A stretch of DNA of 15,270 nt from Nitrososphaerota archaeon (GCA_027886925.1 JAPCJN010000024.1:1-15270), one strand, 5' to 3'; shown: positions 1 through 7,167, counted from the stretch's first letter. The notes: generated from the letters alone by a model not told the origin. A program made the numbers and translations.

Positions 1-139
1 AGCTGAAATCAACGGAGGGTACGAGGACGTGCTGGAGATGGGACGGGAGGAGGTTAGGGAGCACCCAATGCTCGCAATGGGGTTCGCCGTGATGACGGGG
101 CTCCTCGTCGGAATGATCCTGGGAAAGAGCAAAGACTAG
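1..139 (+). CDS. C-terminal end of a YqjD/ElaB-like (DUF883-type) membrane-anchored protein, partial
   Basis: The left edge cuts this gene; the visible frame begins at base 2 and stops at TAG 137-139, leaving 45 residues. It holds a charged helix followed by a single glycine-rich membrane segment (EHPMLAMGFAVMTGLLVGMI) and a short LGKSKD tail. The pattern of a charged stretch, then VRE-P, then a C-terminal membrane helix with small-residue spacing is typical of the C-terminus of YqjD/ElaB/DUF883 proteins, which in bacteria are inner-membrane proteins that can bind ribosomes. The next gene, which starts on the very next base, looks like YqjE, the usual partner of YqjD in bacteria, and this strengthens the call. 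The N-terminal part is outside the window, so the family assignment rests on the tail and the neighbour. Confidence 0.6.
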   Translation, partial: AEINGGYEDVLEMGREEVREHPMLAMGFAVMTGLLVGMILGKSKD

Positions 140-421
140 TTGGGAATCCTGCAGAAGGCTGTCCAGCAACTCGTAGACAGCCTCACCGACGAGCTGAAGT
201 ACTCAATCGAGGGATATGCGAGCAGGCTCCAGCACAGGGTGCTGAGAACCCTCGTCCTCGGGGGTCTGGGGGTTACGTTCCTGGCCGCCGGCTCAGTCTT
301 CGTCCTCCTCGGAGTCGTAGCCTATCTAAGCCAGCTCATGTTCGGCGGACTGGCTTGGGGAGTGGTCGGTCTCATCGCGGCACTAGTAGGTGGGGCGCTG
401 CTCCTGCTAGTCAGACGATGA
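140..421 (+). CDS. YqjE-like (DUF1469 / holin superfamily III-type) two-helix membrane protein
   Basis: This is a 93-residue protein with a TTG start directly after the upstream TAG. There is no in-frame ATG, and the next in-frame start (GTG near 239) would remove the N-terminal helix. Residues 1-33 form a charged amphipathic helix. Two hydrophobic segments follow at about 37-64 and 68-90, ending in a short VRR tail that would anchor the loop ends at the membrane. Length and layout match the YqjE/DUF1469 membrane family, found next to YqjD in bacteria. The abutting stop and start here, and the ATGA overlap with the next gene, suggest one translationally coupled transcript. The role is unknown beyond a membrane location; the family name is assigned by layout rather than by a diagnostic motif. 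Confidence 0.65.
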   Translation: MGILQKAVQQLVDSLTDELKYSIEGYASRLQHRVLRTLVLGGLGVTFLAAGSVFVLLGVVAYLSQLMFGGLAWGVVGLIAALVGGALLLLVRR

Positions 422-714
422 GAGTCAAGGCGGTCTTGCTCGTCAAGTCTGTGAGCGCGCTCGAAAACCTCTTCGCCTCCGACCTGGATTCGCTGCTCGA
501 GGTCACGTCCCAGGAGATAATCACCCTCCAGCAGTCGCACGATGCGCACATCCTCTTCTTGGCAAAGGATTCGCCCATCAGGTCGCGTATCCTCTCGATG
601 AGTTCCAGCTACGCGAAGTTGTTTGTGATGTTTGGGGTGAAGCCTCACACCGGAATCTACGCATTGCAACATCTCGAGGATCCCACCGTTCCGTCGTTGA
701 CTCAACTTGTGTAG
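418..714 (+). CDS. Conserved-looking hypothetical protein, 98 residues, coupled to the YqjE-like gene
   Basis: The start is ATG 418, inside the ATGA overlap with the upstream stop, a classical translational-coupling arrangement. An earlier in-frame ATG at 355 exists but would overlap the upstream membrane gene by 67 bases and add an unlikely arginine/glycine-rich stretch. The protein is soluble, with no signal peptide or membrane segment. It reads as alternating hydrophobic strands and helices (MRVKAVLLVKSVSALENLF at the start, then HDAHILFLAKD near the middle), compatible with a small alpha/beta fold. I do not recognise the family. Its place as third gene of the YqjD/YqjE-like set suggests a related envelope or stress role, but this is only association. 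Confidence 0.7.
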   Translation: MRVKAVLLVKSVSALENLFASDLDSLLEVTSQEIITLQQSHDAHILFLAKDSPIRSRILSMSSSYAKLFVMFGVKPHTGIYALQHLEDPTVPSLTQLV

Positions 715-1258
715 TCAGGTTCCTCGTTTGTCGAAGTTTCGGGTTCAATTCCCGCACGACAACATGCGCCGGTCATTACAGCATATCACGATATCCGGAA
801 CGGCGTGTATCGATTCGGCGCGTTAACCCCATCGAGGGAGACGTAGAATCCGCTCTAAGCTACGCTATTCTGCTGTTCAATAATCTTCATTCCGATCATC
901 CCGTCGAACAACCAGAGGTGCAACTTCCAAGCGAGAATACGATAAAGAGTTCATCAAAAATCTCACCCATCGCAGCAAGTAAGCGAACTATCTCGAATGA
1001 GACAAATCGTCCCGGGCTTAAGAAACGGGCTCGTCCTGCTCAAACGGCTTCCAGACTCCCGGAGGAGGGGTCGAAGCTGAATCGTCTCCTCTCTCCTTTG
1101 GAGCATCGTCCGTTCATGCTCTTTAGCCACTTTCGGGCGAGGTTAAGAAATGGAACTGGCTCTGCTCAAGTGCTTTTGGACTCGCTGTAGACCTGGTCCA
1201 GACTCCCTCTTGTGTCCGAACCCTCCACCAACTGCCGCTCATCCGAATCACGTTCTCG
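715..1258. other. Gene-poor stretch between the YqjE-like set and the terminator upstream of the thermosome stop
   Basis: Apart from the tRNA-like hairpin near its left end I see no recognisable gene. A GTG-started plus-strand frame of 90 codons (918-1190) and a minus-strand frame of about 57 codons are open, but both have ordinary-looking, serine/arginine-rich sequences without clear domain or promoter support. Confidence 0.5.
728..762 (+). other. tRNA T-arm plus acceptor-like hairpin (possible tRNA remnant)
   Basis: CGGG-TTCAATT-CCCG at 740-754 has the form of a tRNA T-arm: a 4-bp GC stem, a 7-base loop beginning TTCAA, with a mismatched fifth pair. It is enclosed by TTGTCG (728-733) and CGACAA (757-762), which pair fully and resemble an acceptor stem. 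I could not fold a full tRNA around it: a 5' acceptor candidate at 691-697 matches at only five of seven positions, and no anticodon stem forms. It may be a tRNA remnant, an integration scar, or a chance hairpin after the 418-714 gene. Confidence 0.3.
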
Positions 1259-1293
1259 GCTGAGACCGAATTCTCAGCGCCCGGTCCTTTTTT
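1259..1293 (+). terminator. Hairpin plus T-run terminator reading rightward
   Basis: GCTGAGA (1259-1265) and TCTCAGC (1272-1278) are perfect inverted repeats with a 6-base loop, followed after a GC-rich spacer by six T residues (1288-1293) and further pyrimidines. It suits a plus-strand transcript arriving from the left and would block read-through into the convergent thermosome gene. The T-run is nine bases past the stem, so termination may depend on the archaeal T-tract more than on the hairpin. Confidence 0.5.
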
Positions 1294-1307
1294 CTTGTCT
1301 TCTTGGC

Positions 1308-2969
1308 CTAGTCCATGCCTTCCATTCCGCCTGGACCTCCCGGTCCACTTGGCGGCATTGAAGGTCCCTTCTTGCTGCTCGCGATGACGTCGTCGATTCT
1401 CAGGATCATGCATGTGCACTCGGTCGCCGACTTTATGATTTGCTCCTTGACTCCGACCGGCTCGATGACGCCCTTCTCCAGCATGTCCCGGATGCCGTTA
1501 CCAAGTACGTCCACGCCGAACCAAGCCTTGCCGGCGCTGTGCTTCTCCCGCAACCCGACCTGGATGTCGATGGGGTCGAATCCCGCGTTGACGGCAAGCG
1601 CCAGCGGTATCGCCTCCAAGGCTTCGGCGAACTTCATCGCGGCCAGCTGCTCCCTGCCCTCGAGCCTGCTCGACCACTTCATCAAGCGGTAGGAGAGCTC
1701 CTCCTCGACCGCGCCGCCTCCGCCAACGATGGCGGGGTTCTCTAGGACGTCCTTGACGACCATGATGGCGTCGTGCATCGACCTCTCGACCTCGTCTATG
1801 ACCCTCTGGCTCCCGCCCCTGATGAAGACGGTGACGGCCTTCGGGTTCTCGCACCCCTCGATGAAGGTCCACTTGTCGTCCTCGATTTTCCTCTCCTCGA
1901 CGAGGCCTGCCTGTCCGATGTCAGACTTTGTCAGACTGTCGAGCCCGTATACTATCCTTGCGCCGGTTGCCTTTGCTAGCTTGACCATGTCGGACTCCTT
2001 GACCCTTCTCACAGTCAGGATGCCGGCCCTCGCGAGGTAATGCTGGGCCATGTCGTCGATTCCCTTCTGGCAGAGGAGCACGTTTGCTCCGGACTCGGAG
2101 ATCTTGTCGACCATGCCCTTCAGCATCTTGGTCTCTTCGTCGATGAATTGCTGCATCTGGGCAGGGTTGCTGATGTTGATTTTCGCGTCGAACTCTGTCT
2201 TCTCAATCTCGAGGGCCGAGCTGACCAGGGCTATCTTCGCCTTTTCCACCCGCTTCGGCATCCCAGAGTGCGCCACTTCCTTGTCGAGGATTATCCCGCG
2301 TACGAGGGATGTGTCTCTGAGAGAGGCGCCGACCTTCTTCTCGACCTTCAGGTTGTCAAGGTCGACGATGAGCTTCCCTTCGGCCGTCTTCTCGACGACC
2401 TGGAGGAGGGCGTTCACCACGAGCGCGGCTAGGTCCGCGCTGTCGTTCGAGATCATCTTCGAGGCCATGCTCGTCCTTGCGATCTTGGTCAGCGTAGCCT
2501 TGTCCTCCGCTTCCACGCCGATCGCGATATCATCGAGGATCTTTTGTGCCTGATGGGCGGCCTTCCTGTAGCCGCTCACGATGAGCATGGGATGGACGCC
2601 CTGCTCCAAGAGCTTCTCTGCGTTCGCGAGGAGCGCTCCAGCGAGCACTACAGAGGAGGTTGTCCCGTCGCCGACCTCACCGTCGACCGCCTTTGCTATC
2701 TCCACCATCATCTTCGCGGCGGGATGCTGGACGTCAGCCTCCTTCAGCATCGTGGCGCCGTCGTTGGTAATCGTAACGTCTCCCATAGAATCGACGAGCA
2801 TCTTGTCCATGCCTCTGGGGCCGAGCGAAGTCTTCAATAGCTCGGCGATGAGCTTGGCCGCTGCGATATTGTTGTTCTGAGCCCTCTTCCCCCGACTCTG
2901 GGTGCTACCTTGTCGCAGTACCAGGACCTGTTGTCCTCCCGATGTCGTCACAAACGAAGACTCTGACAA
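1308..2969 (-). CDS. ths: Thermosome (group II chaperonin) subunit
   Basis: This 553-residue protein is a subunit of the ATP-driven archaeal chaperonin, a double-ring cage that folds cytosolic proteins. The equatorial ATP-site motifs are present: LGPRGMDKML at 49-58, TNDGATML at 68-75 and GDGTTS at 100-105, followed by the apical domain, GGGGAVEEELS, and NAGFDPIDI near residue 470. It ends in the usual flexible Gly/Met-rich tail (GGPGGMEGMD). Length is standard. The start is TTG at 2969: an in-frame TGA lies three codons upstream, and TTG gives a normal N-terminus, so no ATG start is possible. No Shine-Dalgarno sequence is evident. A 33-codon ORF ends 25 bases upstream on the same strand and may share the transcript. 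The gene faces the plus-strand terminator at 1259-1293. Whether this is an alpha or beta type subunit cannot be told here. Confidence 0.97.
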   Translation of the reverse strand: MSESSFVTTSGGQQVLVLRQGSTQSRGKRAQNNNIAAAKLIAELLKTSLGPRGMDKMLVDSMGDVTITNDGATMLKEADVQHPAAKMMVEIAKAVDGEVGDGTTSSVVLAGALLANAEKLLEQGVHPMLIVSGYRKAAHQAQKILDDIAIGVEAEDKATLTKIARTSMASKMISNDSADLAALVVNALLQVVEKTAEGKLIVDLDNLKVEKKVGASLRDTSLVRGIILDKEVAHSGMPKRVEKAKIALVSSALEIEKTEFDAKINISNPAQMQQFIDEETKMLKGMVDKISESGANVLLCQKGIDDMAQHYLARAGILTVRRVKESDMVKLAKATGARIVYGLDSLTKSDIGQAGLVEERKIEDDKWTFIEGCENPKAVTVFIRGGSQRVIDEVERSMHDAIMVVKDVLENPAIVGGGGAVEEELSYRLMKWSSRLEGREQLAAMKFAEALEAIPLALAVNAGFDPIDIQVGLREKHSAGKAWFGVDVLGNGIRDMLEKGVIEPVGVKEQIIKSATECTCMILRIDDVIASSKKGPSMPPSGPGGPGGMEGMD

Positions 2970-2994
2970 TGATGCTCACGATTCTTGGTCGTCT

Positions 2995-3096
2995 TTATCG
3001 GCGCAGCATCGCCTTGATACGCTTGAGGAAGTTCGTGAATCGGGTGCCCGAGGTCGCCGGTGGCACCGCTGCTACCTGATTGCTTGTTGTGCTCAT
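2995..3096 (-). CDS. Small ORF (33 residues) in the thermosome leader
   Basis: ATG 3096 to TAA 2995 on the minus strand encodes 33 residues with a Ser/Thr/Pro-rich first half (MSTTSNQVAAVPPATSGT) and a basic amphipathic C-terminal helix (NFLKRIKAMLRR). It fills most of the space between the divergent promoter and the thermosome TTG, with a 25-base gap. A TATA-like block at 3130-3138 is placed for a transcript start about a dozen bases before this ATG, so on the minus strand this would be the first cistron. It could be a small protein of unknown job, a leader peptide that couples translation to the weak TTG start, or a fortuitous frame. I do not recognise a family. No membrane segment is predicted. 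Confidence 0.5.
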   Translation of the reverse strand: MSTTSNQVAAVPPATSGTRFTNFLKRIKAMLRR

Positions 3097-3182
3097 AATT
3101 ATTCGCTGATTGTAATATATATTACCAAGTATATATATCTGCCTATACTCAAGGATTAAATATTACATGGACTCGCCTACTG
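3097..3182. promoter_or_regulatory. Divergent promoter region with two TATA-like elements and a 14-bp palindrome
   Basis: TATATATAT (3130-3138) is placed for the minus-strand small ORF and thermosome transcript. ATTAAATATT (3155-3164) is about 25 bases before GTG 3183, so the plus-strand HTH/ACT-like gene would be nearly leaderless. A perfect palindrome, GTAATATATATTAC, lies at 3112-3125, close to the expected minus-strand transcript start, and could be an operator for a heat-shock or other regulator. All elements are seen directly; their function is inferred. Confidence 0.6.
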
Positions 3183-3890
3183 GTGAGAGACTTGGCGGTG
3201 GTGAGCAAGCCATCGATTCCCACGGTGGTAGCCTCGATAATTACGCATAACCCGCCGGTGTATGAGTGCCTCAAATCGAGGCTCATCAACTACCACGCCC
3301 TTGCGGCCAATATCAAAGCCGAGGTTGAGAGGAAGGCCGGGAAGCCTACGACAATCAACACCATAGTCGTCGCAATCATGAGATTCTCCGCTTCGATAAA
3401 GGAAGCCGAAGGAGAGCACGAAAGACCCCTGCGAGTTTTGAAGGCTGCACGCATAACGCTGGCCAGCGATGTGGTTGACGTAACAATCAAGACCAAGAAA
3501 TCCGAGCTCCTCCCAATGGTCAAGCAGATAGTAGAGCTTTCTTCAGCCTTGAGTGAACCGATTCACTTGTTCCAGTTGTCAAACTCGATCAAGCTGATTG
3601 CGGACGAAGCCGAGTATACGAGTCTGATTCGTGGTTCCCTTGGAAAAGGTCGCATCGCGAAGGAGACCACAAGGCTTTCCAGGTTGGACATCCACCTCTC
3701 CCCTGAAGTCGAGCTCACTTCGGAGTTTGGGTTCTTCCTCACTGAATTGCTCTATCGTCACGGAATCAGCATACACCAGACCTACATCGGAGAGGAGACT
3801 ATTCTCATCTTGGACAGAGACGAGGGTCCGAAGACCTATGAGATCCTGAGAGAGGAGATCGATAGGAGCAGAACGACCTTGGCTGAATGA
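3183..3890 (+). CDS. Archaeal protein with N-terminal HTH-like and C-terminal ACT-like regions
   Basis: The 235-residue protein starts at GTG 3183, about 25 bases after a TATA element; GTG codons at 3198 and 3201 are alternatives. Residues about 10-65 contain an ECLKSRLINYHALAANIKAE segment and a following helix rich in hydrophobics, as in archaeal wHTH-like modules that place NY-ALA near the helix turn. The C-terminal part (about 165-228: DIHLSPEVELTSEFGFFLTE, then HGISIHQTYIGEETILILDR) has the strand-helix-strand pattern and the 'E...G.L..L...GI.I' spacing of ACT ligand-binding domains. It is therefore probably a small-molecule-responsive regulator or sensor. It is divergent from the thermosome unit and convergent with the tandem RAM gene. 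The ligand is unknown, and domain limits are by eye. Confidence 0.65.
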   Translation: MRDLAVVSKPSIPTVVASIITHNPPVYECLKSRLINYHALAANIKAEVERKAGKPTTINTIVVAIMRFSASIKEAEGEHERPLRVLKAARITLASDVVDVTIKTKKSELLPMVKQIVELSSALSEPIHLFQLSNSIKLIADEAEYTSLIRGSLGKGRIAKETTRLSRLDIHLSPEVELTSEFGFFLTELLYRHGISIHQTYIGEETILILDRDEGPKTYEILREEIDRSRTTLAE

Positions 3891-3965
3891 ACCCGATTAG
3901 GTTTCTCGGTTCTCAGCAAGTGACATCTTCTCTAGAAGCTTGATTTCCCGTAAGCTAGGCTGTTT

Positions 3966-4022
3966 GCCCGAGCAGCAGCTTGATACAAGTCCGTTGTTGC
4001 TGCCGCCCGGGCCTGAAAAAAA
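3966..4022 (-). terminator. T7 tract and long hairpin after the tandem RAM gene
   Basis: Reading on the minus strand, seven T residues (complement of 4016-4022) come eight bases after the RAM-protein stop, a typical archaeal termination tract. A long stem follows: arms at 3999-4012 and 3966-3979 pair over 14 positions on the minus-strand RNA with two G-U pairs, and with A-C mismatches on the plus-strand RNA. The stem may protect the 3' end or act as back-up termination between the convergent genes. Confidence 0.55.
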
Positions 4023-4029
4023 TCCGAAC

Positions 4030-4551
4030 CTACTGCCACGATGGCTTGTAGGCTAGGAGCGTCTCGCTTGTCTTGACGCCTTGCATTTCGGCGATCTTCG
4101 GAACCTGGGAGAGAACTTCGTCTTGGTTCTTTCCGTAGATGCTCGCGATGATGTCGAATTCGCCGGATACGACGAACGCGTTGCGGACGTGCTGGTGCTG
4201 CTGTAGAGATGCGAGGATCTTCTGCGCTGGCTCGTTCACTTGCAATAGCACTATTGCGAGAGAGTCAGATGCCTGGACCGTCCGGGGGCTTGAGATGGCC
4301 ATGGTTGGGGTATATGTCCTAGTGGATGTGACACCGTTCAAGGATCGGATCTTGTTCACAAGTTCGTAGACTTGCTGCTGCTCGGATGCCTTGAGCTCGA
4401 TTGCAAGGTCGAACCTGCCGATCACCGGTGAGAAGTATGTGATTCCCTGAATCTTCCTTAGTTGCTCAGTCACTTCGTTGAGCATTCTAGGTTGCACCGA
4501 CGCGAAGACGGTCGTCGGATACGTTTGAGTCGCTGTCAATTGTGTCGTCAT
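4030..4551 (-). CDS. Tandem Lrp/AsnC ligand-binding (RAM) domain protein without HTH
   Basis: This 173-residue protein consists of two consecutive RAM-type (AsnC_trans_reg) domains, about residues 12-85 and 95-170. Both show the beta-alpha-beta pattern with matching segments: GITYFSPVIGRFDLAIELKA in the first and VRNAFVVSGEFDIIASIYGK in the second, where 'G-FD' marks the ligand-domain core. There is no helix-turn-helix before either domain, so on its own it is unlikely to bind DNA. It may bind amino acids or similar effectors and act by partnering a DNA-binding Lrp, or through oligomerisation. Duplicated stand-alone RAM proteins occur in archaea. ATG 4551 follows a TATA element by about 35 bases. 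Its promoter carries two overlapping inverted repeats, and a T7 tract ends the gene. Confidence 0.85.
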   Translation of the reverse strand: MTTQLTATQTYPTTVFASVQPRMLNEVTEQLRKIQGITYFSPVIGRFDLAIELKASEQQQVYELVNKIRSLNGVTSTRTYTPTMAISSPRTVQASDSLAIVLLQVNEPAQKILASLQQHQHVRNAFVVSGEFDIIASIYGKNQDEVLSQVPKIAEMQGVKTSETLLAYKPSWQ

Positions 4552-4563
4552 GTTATATTCAGT

Positions 4564-4595
4564 GTGTTACAAATGTAACACTATATATATGTTAC
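4564..4595 (-). promoter_or_regulatory. TATA promoter and overlapping inverted repeats before the tandem RAM gene
   Basis: The minus-strand TATA block (4582-4590) is about 35 bases before ATG 4551. Between TATA and start lies a perfect dyad, GTGTTAC-AAAT-GTAACAC (4564-4581). Its GTAACA half also forms a second dyad with TGTTAC at 4590-4595, so the TATA box is bracketed by inverted half-sites. This strongly suggests a repressor site covering the TATA box and the transcript start. The regulator is unknown; the RAM protein itself lacks a DNA-binding domain. Confidence 0.7.
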
Positions 4596-4969
4596 CGAAT
4601 GATATGACATAGAAATTATGTTGCCGCGTTATTTCACTGGGACTTAATTTGCTGTCCAGTCTTCGTTTGGTCTAGCGCGAGATGCATTCGGTACAAACGG
4701 CAACTCAACAGAACCTCGTGCAGCGCTGAACCTCTAGAAGTTCATATTTCCCGATGTATTTGTCAGCGCTTTATCGCTCGAAGATTAGCTTTGTTTCAAG
4801 CGTCTTTAGCCAAACGGCACTCATTCTGAGCTACTAGGAATGGGGTCGGAAGGGACTCGAATGGAAAAGGATTCGGATCCCATGGATAATGCTGCCTCTG
4901 ACGGTTGCGAGCAGTCCCTACAACAAGGCCCAGCGAAGCTGATTGTTACGCAAGGAATGAACTCGTGAA
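4596..4969. other. Intergenic stretch between divergent RAM and DUF1801 genes
   Basis: I see no convincing gene. The longest small plus-strand frame with an ATG (4861-4968, 35 codons) ends at the TATA element of the next gene and has no recognisable features. Confidence 0.5.
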
Positions 4970-4978
4970 GATATTTAA
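4970..4978 (+). promoter_or_regulatory. TATA element for the DUF1801 gene
   Basis: GATATTTAAG is centred about 28 bases before ATG 5002, which predicts a leaderless or nearly leaderless transcript. The element shows that this bacterial-type gene is expressed from an archaeal promoter. Confidence 0.6.
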
Positions 4979-5001
4979 GCTCTGATGACGAATAGAATTC
5001 C

Positions 5002-5466
5002 ATGAAACCGGCACAGAAGGGCGCCCAGAAGTCCGCCAATAGCATCACAGCGACCAGCAAGAAGCTCAAGGGGTTCACGGACGAGGAACGAGGCGCGATG
5101 AAGGATCGCATCCAAGAGCTGAATGCGGACGAGGCGGACGGGGAAAGCGTCGTGCTCGCGAAGATCGCCGAGATGCCGGAACCGGATCGAACCATGGGCA
5201 AACGGCTCCATGCAATCATCAAAGCCAGCGCGCCAGCCCTCTCGCCGAGACTCTGGTATGGGATGCCCGCGTATTCCAAGGACGACAAGGTGGTCTGCCA
5301 CTTCCAACCAGCGCAGAAGTTCAAGACGAGGTACTCGTCGCTCGGCTTCAGCGACAAGGCGAACCTCGACGAGGGCGCCATGTGGCCGATCGCCTTCGCG
5401 CTGAAGGGATTGACTGCAGCTGAAGAGGAAAGAATCGCCGCGCTCGTAAAGAAAGCGGTGAGCTGA
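5002..5466 (+). CDS. DUF1801 (YdhG-like) domain protein
   Basis: This 154-residue soluble protein has a lysine/serine-rich head (1-27), a charged linker containing [17 protein letters not shown], and a DUF1801-type domain at about 58-153. The diagnostic run is present: [20 protein letters not shown], then [35 protein letters not shown] and a final [13 protein letters not shown] helix. Such proteins are common in bacteria and some archaea; the fold resembles YdhG/frataxin-like proteins, but no reaction is established. The closely bacterial wording of the whole protein, including the head, suggests lateral gain. It is the first gene of a plus-strand run, but 330 bases separate it from ackA, so it probably has its own transcript. 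ATG 5002 is supported by the TATA spacing. Confidence 0.85.
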   Translation: MKPAQKGAQKSANSITATSKKLKGFTDEERGAMKDRIQELNADEADGESVVLAKIAEMPEPDRTMGKRLHAIIKASAPALSPRLWYGMPAYSKDDKVVCHFQPAQKFKTRYSSLGFSDKANLDEGAMWPIAFALKGLTAAEEERIAALVKKAVS

Positions 5467-5796
5467 GGACCGAACTCGCCGTTAGGCCCGGCCCTAAGCA
5501 GGATCGTCGGTCGGGACAGGACGAGGCGTTCCCACGTGACGAGAACGCGCACCATCGTGCGCCGAACGAGTCCCAGCCGCTCGACCCTCCGGGATGATCA
5601 AGGACGGAACGTCACAAGGAACCGAGCTCGCGAGCGAGCGAGTCCCGAAGTATCTCCCTATCAGCCACTCCTGATACCTGAAGAGTCTCTAATCGGCCCT
5701 CTGGTCCTCTCGCTGCTCAGCTTGTATAGCATCTGCGCGACGAAGCATTCCTTCATAGCCTCCTGTGCCAAGGGATTGGGCGGGAATCATAACGGA
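5467..5796. other. Upstream region of ackA without a clear gene
   Basis: The stretch is GC-rich at the left. The ackA reading frame happens to stay open back to ATG 5536, but this extension is arginine-rich and unlike any acetate kinase. A weak hairpin, TTAGG...CCTAA, follows the DUF1801 stop. A TTGTATAGC stretch at about 5719-5727 is the only modest promoter candidate. Confidence 0.45.
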
Positions 5797-7167
5797 ATGA
5801 AGTGGATGGGCCGGAAGGGCTTGCATTCTAGAATTCAGGCGGCTGAAAAGAGACCCCGCAAGGATGAGCTGGTCTCCGGCACCTCTCCAAGCAAGGTGGC
5901 TTCATCCAAGGTGAAGGGCGAGAAGGTGTCCACGAAACCGTCTGATCCACGCATCCTCACAATAAACGGCGGCTCGTCCAGCATCAAATTCGCTCTGTTC
6001 GAGATTGGTGACTCATTCCGTAGGATTCTGGAAGGCCAAATCGAGCGGATTGGGATGCCGGAAGCAACATTGCACGTGAAGGGCGCGAACATGGAGGACA
6101 ACTTTTCGCACCAAATCAGCGCGCCAGACCATACCGCGGCGGTGGGCGCTCTCACAGACTTGATTGAGAAAATGAGCGGACTAGGTGGATTGAGCGCCGT
6201 CGGGCATCGTCTGGTCCAGGGCGGCCCGAAGTATTATGAGCCTCAGCGAATCACCCCTGAGATGATTGACGATCTCAGCAGGCTCACACCATTAGATCCT
6301 GACCATCTGCCGGAGGAGATTCTGCTTGCCGAGGGTTTCCGTCGCCGATTTCCCGACTTACCTCAGGTGGCGTGCTTCGATACGGCCTTTCATCACGACC
6401 TGCCGCGCGTCGCCCGAATGTTGCCGATCCCTCGTCGCTATGAAGCCCAGGGTGTGCGAAGGTATGGCTTCCATGGGCTCTCGTATGCATTTCTGGTTGA
6501 GGAGCTTGCGCGCCTGGGGGACCCGGCGGTGAGGAACGGAAAGGTCATCCTCTGCCATCTAGGCAATGGCGCGAGTCTCGCGGCGGTGCGTGATGGCAGG
6601 TCGGTGGACACGAGCATGGGCCTTACACCAGCCGCTGGATTGCCGATGAGCACCCGCTCGGGGGACCTCGATCCAGGGCTGGTCGGGTACCTCGCACGAA
6701 ATGAAGGAATGGGGGCTGAGCAATTCAGCGAGATGGTCAATTTCAAGTCGGGACTGCTAGGCATCTCGGAGACAAGTTCGGACGTGCGTGACTTGCTCAA
6801 GATCGAGAACGTTGACGTGCGTGCGGCTGAGGCCCTCGCCCTCTTCTGTTACAATGTCAAGAAATGGATCGGCGCGTTCGCTGCGGCTCTGGGCGGACTG
6901 GACACGCTGGTCTTCGCCGGCGGCATAGGGGAGAACTCCCCCGAAATCCGGGTCAGGATTTGCGATGGTCTGGGATTTCTTGGACTCGAACTCGAGGAGA
7001 AGCGAAACTCCAAGAACGAGGGCGTCATCTCCACAACGACGAGCCGCGTGGTCGTTAGGGTCATCCACACCGATGAAGCGCTGATAATAGCCAAGACCGT
7101 AAATAGCATCCTCGGCCTCAGCTCTTCACAAGAAGAGAAGCTCCATGAAGACCACCAAAAAAAGTAG
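5797..7167 (+). CDS. ackA: Acetate kinase
   Basis: Acetate kinase (EC 2.7.2.1) transfers phosphate between acetyl phosphate and ADP, yielding acetate and ATP. All core motifs are visible: [11 protein letters not shown] (nucleotide/phosphate site), GHR with the catalytic arginine, [42 protein letters not shown] with the second catalytic arginine, [11 protein letters not shown], and HTDEALIIA at the end. The usual GHRVVHGG appears as GHRLVQGG. The family normally starts a few residues before the INGGSSS strand; here ATG 5797 gives about 52 extra lysine-rich residues (456 in all), while GTG 5926 gives 413, the typical length. The start is therefore uncertain. It overlaps xfp by 23 bases, and its sequence resembles bacterial acetate kinases found beside phosphoketolase, which points to transfer as a pair. 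Confidence 0.93.
   Translation: MKWMGRKGLHSRIQAAEKRPRKDELVSGTSPSKVASSKVKGEKVSTKPSDPRILTINGGSSSIKFALFEIGDSFRRILEGQIERIGMPEATLHVKGANMEDNFSHQISAPDHTAAVGALTDLIEKMSGLGGLSAVGHRLVQGGPKYYEPQRITPEMIDDLSRLTPLDPDHLPEEILLAEGFRRRFPDLPQVACFDTAFHHDLPRVARMLPIPRRYEAQGVRRYGFHGLSYAFLVEELARLGDPAVRNGKVILCHLGNGASLAAVRDGRSVDTSMGLTPAAGLPMSTRSGDLDPGLVGYLARNEGMGAEQFSEMVNFKSGLLGISETSSDVRDLLKIENVDVRAAEALALFCYNVKKWIGAFAAALGGLDTLVFAGGIGENSPEIRVRICDGLGFLGLELEEKRNSKNEGVISTTTSRVVVRVIHTDEALIIAKTVNSILGLSSSQEEKLHEDHQKK

Noticed and set aside
918..1190. Plus-strand frame of 90 codons with a GTG start
   Set aside because: Its composition is unconvincing and no clear TATA element precedes it; kept only as a possible explanation of the terminator at 1259-1293.
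4821..5555. Long minus-strand frame of 244 codons
   Set aside because: It is the antisense of the DUF1801 gene, is serine-rich and has no recognisable domain.
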